Shown: positions 1 to 5,148 of the stretch, piece by piece | Numbering within the stretch: position 1 is the stretch's first letter | Layout of the letters: every line of letters starts with the position of its first letter | Origin: Candidatus Calidifonticultor daggyaiensis | GTDB lineage: Bacteria; Actinomycetota; Humimicrobiia; Humimicrobiales; Humimicrobiaceae | Assembly: GCA_015661035.1 (NCBI GenBank) | Contig: JACVJA010000091.1 | Coordinates: 1 to 6,269, forward strand | Length of the DNA: 6,269 nt | Direction: 5' to 3' | Made by a program: the position numbers and the translations under genes | Notes under the pieces: model-generated | The model's input: the letters and a program-made list of their open reading frames with translations, nothing else | Told to the model about the DNA's origin: nothing | The model's database searches: none

Positions 1-491
1 AAATCTATCTCTTTTGAATCTTTAAAATAAACCTTTTTTTTACACTTAATAAAATTACCATCATTTCCAGAAAGACCAACTGCAACTTTTCCGTGTTTAT
101 TTAAAAAAGATACAATTTTTGTATTTATACTTCCAATTAAAACCATTTTTACTATTTCAATTGAATTTTTATCAGTAACCCTTAAACCATCTACAAACTC
201 CACTTTAACATTTTTTTCATTCATAAATTGTGTTATTTGTTTTCCTCCGCCATGAATTAAAATTACCTTAATTCCAACATATTTCATTAATATTATGTCG
301 TCTAAAACACTTTGCATGATGGCATCATTTTCCATCATGCTGCCGCCAATTTTTATTACAACAATCTTATCAAAATATTCTTTTATATAAGGTAATGCCT
401 CAAGCAAAACATTTGCCTTATTTAAATAAATATTTTCTATTTCATTTCCATTTTCATAAAACTCTATGCCTTTTTTTTGTTTTGTTTCCAT
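1..491 (-). CDS. argB: Acetylglutamate kinase ArgB (3' part missing at window edge)
   Basis: ArgB transfers phosphate from ATP to N-acetyl-L-glutamate in the cytoplasm, the second step of arginine/ornithine synthesis. The first 163 codons are visible; the family is usually about 290-300 residues, so roughly the C-terminal half lies outside. Seen in the translation: an N-terminal helix with EALPYIKEYF (31-40), the glycine-rich nucleotide loop KIGGS (47-51), HGGGKQI (80-86, substrate loop), GLRVTD (102-107, with the substrate-contacting Arg), and GLSGNDGN (139-146). The loops differ slightly from the commonest forms (KYGG and HGGGPQ). The start is ATG at 489-491: it has an AGGG Shine-Dalgarno five bases upstream, an in-frame stop lies a short way upstream, and no other start codon lies between. 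The helix ahead of the kinase core is of the kind found in hexameric, arginine-inhibited enzymes, so feedback inhibition is a reasonable inference. It lies 73 bases downstream of argC and is probably co-transcribed with it. Confidence 0.95.
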   Translation of the reverse strand, partial: METKQKKGIEFYENGNEIENIYLNKANVLLEALPYIKEYFDKIVVIKIGGSMMENDAIMQSVLDDIILMKYVGIKVILIHGGGKQITQFMNEKNVKVEFVDGLRVTDKNSIEIVKMVLIGSINTKIVSFLNKHGKVAVGLSGNDGNFIKCKKKVYFKDSKEID

Positions 492-495
492 TTTT

Positions 496-499
496 CCCT
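496..499 (-). promoter_or_regulatory. Shine-Dalgarno site of argB
   Basis: On the minus strand AGGG is followed by a five-base A/T-rich gap (positions 495-492 plus the last base of the extended AGGGA match) and then ATG at 491. It is the only purine-rich G cluster next to a start in this gap, and it fixes the argB start. It contrasts with argC, which has no such site. Confidence 0.6.
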
Positions 500-564
500 G
501 TTTCTTAAAATCTATTAGAAAAGATTAACCTCGTTAAAAAATAATTTATAAATTTTAAAATATT

Positions 565-1737
565 TTATATTATTAACCCTTCATGTTCAGTTAATCCTAA
601 AGCAATATTCATATTTTGAACAGCTTGACCTGATGCACCTTTTAACAAATTATCAATTACACTAAAAATTTTTAAAATATTTGTTCTTATATCAAAAGAA
701 TATCCTATATAACAATAATTTGTATTTACAACATCCTTTATTTGAGGAATTTCCTCTCCTAAAAACCTCACAAAATTAGAATTTTTATAAAAACTTTTAA
801 ATTGTAAGTCAATATAATTTTTTAGCTCTAAAACATTTTTGTCAGTATTTAAATATTCTTCTGATGTTGTAATTGTTTTTTTTGCCTCTACTGCTTCTAA
901 AAATTTAATTTTGCAATAAATTGTACTAAATATACCCCTATTAATTGGCAATAAATGAGGTGTAAAGCTTACTTTATAACTCTTACCGCTAATTCTTTTA
1001 ATTTCCTGCTCAATTTCACCAATATGTCTGTGCATTAAGGGACTATATGCTAAAAAGTTTTCATTTACACTGCAAAAAAGATACATCTCTTTTAATTTTT
1101 TACCTGCCCCTGAGACTCCCGATTTAGCATCAATATTAATATCAATAATCTCAAAAAGTTTATTTTCTTTAATTATTGGTGCTAAAGCTAGTATAACAGA
1201 TGTTGGATAGCAGCCTGGGTTTGAAATTTTTTTTGATCCTTTTATATCTTTAAAATAAAGCTCTGGAATTCCATAAACAAAATCTTTTAAAGAATCTTTT
1301 AAAATATGGTCATTTTGATACCAATATTTATAGTCTTTATAGTCTTTTAATCTAAAATCTGATCCAATATCAATTATAAGCCCTGAATAATCTAATAAAT
1401 AATTTTTTATGAAATTCATAGATTCAAAGGGTGGCAGACACAAAAAAACAACATTGCTTTTAAGCAGTATATTAATTGGAAAAGATTTACTTTCAGTTGA
1501 TAAAAATTTTTGATTGTTTTTAAAATCTAATAAACTTGGAAAAACTTCACTAATTAACTTACTTTCATTTTGATTTGATGTTACAAGAACTATATTTGCA
1601 AATTTATGCCTATTTAATATCTTAAGAAGTTCAAAACCTGTATAACCAGCTGCACCAATAACTGCTATTTTTACTAATTTTTTTTGATTTACTAATTTAG
1701 TATTAAGTTTATTATCATTAAGCTTATTTTGTTCCAT
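565..1737 (-). CDS. argC: N-acetyl-gamma-glutamyl-phosphate reductase ArgC
   Basis: ArgC reduces N-acetylglutamyl phosphate with NADPH to N-acetylglutamate semialdehyde, the step after ArgB. The 390-residue product shows the NADP-binding loop GAAGYTG (28-34), SDFRL (126-130), the active-site motif NPGCYPT (173-179, nucleophile Cys176), SGVSGAG (206-212), HRHIGEIEQE (236-245, containing the likely catalytic His), HLLPINRGI (261-269) and the C-terminal signature GASGQAVQNMN (367-377). It is about 45 residues longer than the usual ~345. About 22 extra residues precede KIAVIGA, and an insertion sits near 281-305. ATG at 1735-1737 is the only ATG, GTG or TTG start available before the Rossmann loop, although it has no Shine-Dalgarno. 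A promoter and inverted repeat lie immediately upstream. LysY, the lysine-pathway paralogue, is a less likely alternative because the neighbour is a clear ArgB. Confidence 0.96.
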   Translation of the reverse strand: MEQNKLNDNKLNTKLVNQKKLVKIAVIGAAGYTGFELLKILNRHKFANIVLVTSNQNESKLISEVFPSLLDFKNNQKFLSTESKSFPINILLKSNVVFLCLPPFESMNFIKNYLLDYSGLIIDIGSDFRLKDYKDYKYWYQNDHILKDSLKDFVYGIPELYFKDIKGSKKISNPGCYPTSVILALAPIIKENKLFEIIDINIDAKSGVSGAGKKLKEMYLFCSVNENFLAYSPLMHRHIGEIEQEIKRISGKSYKVSFTPHLLPINRGIFSTIYCKIKFLEAVEAKKTITTSEEYLNTDKNVLELKNYIDLQFKSFYKNSNFVRFLGEEIPQIKDVVNTNYCYIGYSFDIRTNILKIFSVIDNLLKGASGQAVQNMNIALGLTEHEGLII

Positions 1738-1741
1738 AATA

Positions 1742-1776
1742 TTGCATATTATACATTATCATTAAATAATATGCAA
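1742..1776. repeat. Perfect 11-bp inverted repeat overlapping the argC promoter (candidate operator)
   Basis: The left arm TTGCATATTAT (1742-1752) and the right arm ATAATATGCAA (1766-1776) are exact reverse complements separated by 13 bases. The right arm contains the -35-like hexamer and the left arm overlaps most of the -10 element, so a protein bound here would cover the promoter. An arginine-responsive repressor of the ArgR type is the obvious candidate. Within the site, TGCATATTATACA (1743-1755) resembles an ARG-box half-site pair, although its central gap is three rather than the usual four bases. The equivalent mirrored segment is centred 20 bp away, about two helical turns. The repeat is seen directly; the identity of the regulator is inference. 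No U-run follows it on the minus strand, so it does not look like a terminator. Confidence 0.6.
1748..1776 (-). promoter_or_regulatory. Putative sigma-70-type promoter of argC-argB
   Basis: On the minus strand a perfect TATAAT (1753 to 1748) lies 17 bases downstream of TTGCAT (1776 to 1771), which matches the first three bases of the TTGACA consensus. The expected transcription start is about 1741-1740, only 3-4 bases ahead of the argC ATG at 1737. This would give an almost leaderless message, in keeping with the missing Shine-Dalgarno. TATAAT-like strings are common in such AT-rich DNA. The optimal spacing and the coincidence with the inverted repeat make this one better than background. Confidence 0.55.
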
Positions 1777-1817
1777 CATTTATTATTATTAATTATATTT
1801 ATTATTTATCCTTATTT

Positions 1818-1825
1818 ATATGCAA
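1818..1825 (-). promoter_or_regulatory. Extra upstream copy of the operator arm core (TTGCATAT)
   Basis: The minus strand reads TTGCATAT here, identical to the first eight bases of the repeat arm at the -35 element and in the same orientation, 49 bp further upstream. It could be an auxiliary operator half-site. An eight-base match in AT-rich DNA can arise by chance, so this is only suggestive. Confidence 0.25.
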
Positions 1826-1880
1826 AACTTCATTTAAAATACCTATTTCTAGATAAAAAAGTTTTTTAAATTGATAATAA

Positions 1881-1949
1881 TTAAAAGAAATAATTATAAG
1901 CAACCATTTAAGAAAATTAACAAAAGCCTTTAAAAGAAAAAATTATAAA
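1881..1949. repeat. Imperfect 20-base direct repeat, 49 bp apart
   Basis: Plus-strand segments 1881-1900 and 1930-1949 match at 18 of 20 positions (TTAAAAGAAA, one variable base, then AATTATAA and a variable last base). Each copy contains TATAAT on the minus strand (1893-1898 and 1942-1947), so either could provide a -10 element. The first copy has only a poor -35 (TTGTTA at 19 bases) and the second none. Low-complexity drift is a plausible alternative. Confidence 0.35.
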
Positions 1950-1955
1950 TTTTTT
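1937..1955 (-). terminator. Possible weak terminator after the Lon-like gene (all-A/T hairpin)
   Basis: Eight-base arms AAAAAATT and AATTTTTT flank a three-base loop, about 37 bases past the Lon-like stop codon. On the minus strand the 3' arm ends in a T-run followed by CTTTT. The stem has no G-C pair, so it would be weak. No better terminator is visible before argC, and read-through into argC-argB is possible. Confidence 0.22.
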
Positions 1956-1991
1956 ATTTTATTAAAAAAACATAAAATCTTTCTAAGTTTT

Positions 1992-4412
1992 CTAATCTTT
2001 ATTGTTATTTTTAGTTTTACTTTTACTTTTAACTTTACTTTTTTCCATTGATTTTAAAAATTCTTTTAATTTTACATCAACCATATAGTTAATAGAATCT
2101 TTTTCAAATGAGCCATCAGGTTTAGTCTTTCCAGCTTTAACACCAGTTAAAATTTCAATTCCCTCATCAACATTTTCTACTGCATAAATTAAAAATTTTT
2201 TATTTTTTACAGCCTCAATTACTTCATCCTTAAGCATTAAGTTTTTAACATTGCTTGCAGGTATAATTACTCCTTGATTGCCATTTAAACCAGAAATCTT
2301 ACAAATTTCAAAAAAGCCTTCTATTTTCTCATTAACCCCACCAATTGCTTGAATCTGCCCTTTCTGGTTTATAGAACCTGTTACAGCAAAATTTTGCTTT
2401 ATTGGTACGCCAGATAGTGCTGAAAGCAACGCATATAATTCAGCGCTTGATGCACTGTCTCCTTCAACACCGCTATAGCTTTGCTCAAAAACAATTCTTG
2501 CAGAAAGAGTTAATGGCTTAGTTCTTGAAAACTTTTCAGTTAAATAACCGCCAAGGATTAATACTCCCTTTGTATGTATTGGGCCACCAAGTTTTGTTTC
2601 TCTTTCTATATCAATTATTCCATCTTTGCCTAAACCAATTGATGCAGTTACTCTGGATGGCCTTCCAAAAGAGTAATCACCCAAATCAATTACAGATAAA
2701 CCATTAACTTGTCCAACTTTTTCACCATCTGTGTCTATAAGTATTGTTCCATCTGAAATTAAATTTTTTATTTTTTCTGCTATTAAACTGGATCTATAAA
2801 CTTTTTCTTCTAAAGCCTTTAAAACATGACTGGACAGAATATATTTAGAGTTATCATTTTGAGCATAATAATTTGCTTCAAATATCAAGTCAGAAATATC
2901 TGAAAACCTGCAAGTTAACTTGTTTTTATTCTCTGCAAGTCTTGATCCGTAATCAATAATTTTTGCGACAGCATCAGCCTCCATATGTTTTAAGTTTTCC
3001 TTTTTACAAAAAGTACAAATAAATGAAGCATATTTTTTTATATTTTCAATATTTTTATCCATCTCAATATCAAAATCAGCTTTTATCTTAAATAATTTTT
3101 TAAAATCTTCATCTAAAGAATATAAAAGATAATAATAAATAGGATTACCAATTAATACTATTTTTAAATTTAAAGGGATAGGTTCAGGTTTTAAACCTTT
3201 TGTAGTTATAAAACCAAGCTTTTCTCCTGCTTCTTCAATAACTATTTTTTTATCCATAATTGCCATTTTTAAACTATCCCAAGAGAAAAAGTTTTTTAGC
3301 AGTTCTACAACAGGTAAAACTAAATAACCTCCATTTGCATTATGAAGAGAGCCCCCTCTTATCATTGTAAAATCTGTAGTTAATACTCCAAACTGGGCTT
3401 CCTTTTCTATTCTCCCAAATAAATTTTGGTAAGTAGGATTTTTTTCAATAATTACTGGTGCACCCTTTAGACGAGAATTATCAACTATTAAATTGACATC
3501 ATATTTTTTAAAAGGCACATCTCTCATCCATGGAAAAATTGCTGATGTAGAAGTTTCAGAAGATCCTGAACTTATAAATATTTCAAGGTCTTTTAAAATA
3601 TCATCTTTAACATTTTCAACAAATTCAATAACTTCACTAATTTTTTTATACTTGTCCTTTATATCATTTATTGACTTCTCTATGGTAAATAAAGCAACAT
3701 CATGGTTTAATTTTTTTATTTCATCGCTTAAAATTTTTTCTAACTCCCTAACCTGATTCATAGTTAATTTTAATTCTTCATTTATCTTTTCTCTTTTTTG
3801 CCTAATTTCTTCAATTTTTTCTGGCGGTAAAGATAAAAACTCTTGGTCGCTTAAAACTTTTCCATCAACTATTGGTACTATAAAAACACCTATTTGAGTT
3901 GTTTTTAAAACAAAACCACTTTCTTGCGCTCTTTTATTCAAATCATTTAATAATGCTTCTTTTTTTAATTCTATAGCTTTTATAATTGAATCCCTTTTTT
4001 CTGTATAATCTTTGCTCTCAAATGTTTTTGGAAGTAGGATCCTAATAGATGAAATAAAATTCTTAATATCTTCCTGGAATTGTTTACCCATCCCTGCTGG
4101 TAATTTAATTGCATTTGGCTGATAAGAATCTTTAAAATTATTAACATAACACCAATCATCTGGTGTTGGTTTTGTTTTTGCAAGCTCTTCAACAAAATCT
4201 TTTACAGAGGTTGTTCTGCCCGTGCCAGAATAACCAGAAACATAAATATTAAATCCATTATTTTCTATATTTAAGCCAAATTTTAAAGCTTTTACTGCCC
4301 TATCCTGCCCAATTATACCTTCTAATGGCGGTAATTCTTCAGTGGTTTTACAATTTAAATCTTTACTGTTAAAACTTTCTTTAAGCATTTTAAAGGACAA
4401 TGGTTTTATCAT
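1992..4412 (-). CDS. Lon-like ATP-dependent protease (COG1067 / LonB-type, peptidase family S16)
   Basis: This is a cytoplasmic AAA+ protease with a Ser-Lys active site, presumably acting in protein quality control or regulated degradation; its substrate is unknown. The 806 residues match the family's full length and order. An N-terminal AAA_32-type region has a Walker A loop GYSGTGRTT (60-68), where Arg replaces the usual Lys as is common in this family. A long charged helical, coiled-coil-like segment covers about 133-280. The second part of the ATPase core contains ANGGYLVL (359-366), IGNP (421-424) and DEDFKKLFK (434-442). The C-terminal Lon protease domain (about 550-760) has EGDSAS with catalytic Ser653 and GGVNEKIEG with Lys696. 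The last 16 residues are a Lys/Ser/Asn-rich tail. The start is ATG at 4410-4412, preceded by GGAG at seven bases, all within the end of the upstream hydrolase gene. Intact in sequence; I left the symbol blank because naming in this family is inconsistent. Confidence 0.95.
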   Translation of the reverse strand: MIKPLSFKMLKESFNSKDLNCKTTEELPPLEGIIGQDRAVKALKFGLNIENNGFNIYVSGYSGTGRTTSVKDFVEELAKTKPTPDDWCYVNNFKDSYQPNAIKLPAGMGKQFQEDIKNFISSIRILLPKTFESKDYTEKRDSIIKAIELKKEALLNDLNKRAQESGFVLKTTQIGVFIVPIVDGKVLSDQEFLSLPPEKIEEIRQKREKINEELKLTMNQVRELEKILSDEIKKLNHDVALFTIEKSINDIKDKYKKISEVIEFVENVKDDILKDLEIFISSGSSETSTSAIFPWMRDVPFKKYDVNLIVDNSRLKGAPVIIEKNPTYQNLFGRIEKEAQFGVLTTDFTMIRGGSLHNANGGYLVLPVVELLKNFFSWDSLKMAIMDKKIVIEEAGEKLGFITTKGLKPEPIPLNLKIVLIGNPIYYYLLYSLDEDFKKLFKIKADFDIEMDKNIENIKKYASFICTFCKKENLKHMEADAVAKIIDYGSRLAENKNKLTCRFSDISDLIFEANYYAQNDNSKYILSSHVLKALEEKVYRSSLIAEKIKNLISDGTILIDTDGEKVGQVNGLSVIDLGDYSFGRPSRVTASIGLGKDGIIDIERETKLGGPIHTKGVLILGGYLTEKFSRTKPLTLSARIVFEQSYSGVEGDSASSAELYALLSALSGVPIKQNFAVTGSINQKGQIQAIGGVNEKIEGFFEICKISGLNGNQGVIIPASNVKNLMLKDEVIEAVKNKKFLIYAVENVDEGIEILTGVKAGKTKPDGSFEKDSINYMVDVKLKEFLKSMEKSKVKSKSKTKNNNKD

Positions 4413-5139
4413 AATTTATCTCCATTCCATCATAGGCAATTATTACATTAACAATATTATCAGCTATTTCTAAAATATTTTTATAAATCTCTTCTTCATT
4501 TCCAGAAACAATTTGCTTTCCGCAGTGTGTAATTATTAAATTTTTTATATAATATTTCTTACACCAGTTAATAATAGTTTTAATCATTGCATGCCCAAAA
4601 AGATTACCATCTCTTTTTCTTACTAAACTTACATTATAACTAGAACCATCTGCTACCAATAAGTCTACTCCCTTAAAAACCAACTCCTTTGGAGAGACAG
4701 TATCTAAAATATCAGGAGCATATATTATTTGACTATTTTCACCCTTAATTTTGTAACAAACCGCTGGGCATCTTAATGAATGAATGACATCATAAGCTGT
4801 AATTTCAAAATGACCAATGAAAAAAGGCTTGTCCGGAAAAATTACTTTATAATTTTTTGGTTTATATTTACTATATAATAAAGTATTTTCTGTAAGATAA
4901 ACTAGGGCTTTTAAATGATCATCTGCTTTAATAGTCCATAAATAATGATCTGGATGTGCATGAGTTATCATTACTGCATCCAATTGATTAACCTTATTAT
5001 ATAAATCCTCGGAGTGCTTTATTCCAATATCTATTAGAATACTTAATTTTTTTTCATTAATAATTAAAGAAGAATGATATTTATGCCTCTTGTTTTCTTC
5101 TTCTATTTCACCACGAGTGCCTGCAAAAAATAATTTCAT
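4390..5139 (-). CDS. Metallo-beta-lactamase-fold metal-dependent hydrolase
   Basis: This 249-residue soluble protein of the metallo-beta-lactamase fold should bind two metal ions and hydrolyse an unidentified substrate. Visible motifs are FAGTRGEIEEE near the N terminus (5-13 and beyond), HSSLII (22-27), LIDIG (35-39), the metal-binding THAHPDH (59-65; His60, His62, Asp64, His65), VIHSLRCPAVCYKI (118-131; His120 a possible ligand), YAPDI (140-144; Asp143 the likely bridging ligand), ADGSSY (163-168), FGHAMIKT (181-188) and THCG (204-207; His205). The THCG ending and the DG-S segment recall the COG1234/1235 and PhnP-like phosphodiesterase branch more than beta-lactamases, so hydrolysis of a phosphoester is possible but unproven. 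ATG at 5137-5139 follows the radical SAM stop by nine bases without a convincing Shine-Dalgarno. Its 3' end overlaps the protease gene by 23 bases in another frame, which suggests coupled translation. Confidence 0.9.
   Translation of the reverse strand: MKLFFAGTRGEIEEENKRHKYHSSLIINEKKLSILIDIGIKHSEDLYNKVNQLDAVMITHAHPDHYLWTIKADDHLKALVYLTENTLLYSKYKPKNYKVIFPDKPFFIGHFEITAYDVIHSLRCPAVCYKIKGENSQIIYAPDILDTVSPKELVFKGVDLLVADGSSYNVSLVRKRDGNLFGHAMIKTIINWCKKYYIKNLIITHCGKQIVSGNEEEIYKNILEIADNIVNVIIAYDGMEINYDKTIVL
4420..4423 (-). promoter_or_regulatory. Shine-Dalgarno site of the Lon-like protease gene, inside the hydrolase gene
   Basis: GGAG stands seven bases ahead of ATG at 4412 and is read as part of the last hydrolase codons (the DGMEI segment). 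Its good match and spacing support this protease start and imply that ribosomes finishing the hydrolase pass over it. Confidence 0.65.
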
Positions 5140-5148
5140 AAATTTATT

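Larger units (their letters stand above)
1738..1991. other. AT-rich intergenic spacer between the Lon-like gene and argC
   Basis: This gene-free spacer separates the stop of the Lon-like protease gene from the argC start. It is almost entirely A and T. I find no credible reading frame, tRNA or recognised riboswitch. It holds the argC promoter with its inverted repeat, one further copy of the repeat arm, an imperfect 20-base direct repeat, and an all-A/T hairpin that might serve as a weak terminator. Confidence 0.8.

Noticed and set aside
543..554. Palindrome AATTTATAAATT followed on the minus strand by ATTTTTT between argC and argB, as a possible terminator or attenuator
   Set aside because: The stem is all A/T with no usable loop, and such strings are expected in this composition. 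argB follows with a good ribosome site, so termination here is not supported.
1742..1776. Inverted repeat as the terminator of the Lon-like gene
   Set aside because: No T-run follows it on the minus strand, and it sits exactly on the argC promoter. An operator is the better reading.
1761..1780. Tiny frame starting ATG TTG CAT on the minus strand as a leader peptide for argC
   Set aside because: It is only five codons, lies upstream of the predicted transcription start and has no ribosome site.
2525..2707. Plus-strand open frame of 60 codons
   Set aside because: It is antisense to the conserved protease domain, has no motif and no ribosome site, and is explained by the coding strand.
3493..3756. 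Plus-strand open frame of 87 codons, hydrophobic in translation
   Set aside because: It is antisense to the charged helical segment of the Lon-like protease. Lys and Glu codons read in reverse give Phe, Leu and Ser, which explains the apparent membrane character.
3980..4195. Minus-strand open frame of 71 codons
   Set aside because: It is out of frame inside the Lon-like gene, with a Gln/Leu/Lys-rich product and no domain.
1992..4412. Arg in place of Lys in the Walker A loop as a sign of a dead ATPase
   Set aside because: GTGRTT is a common form in this Lon-like family, and the remaining ATPase and protease motifs are intact.
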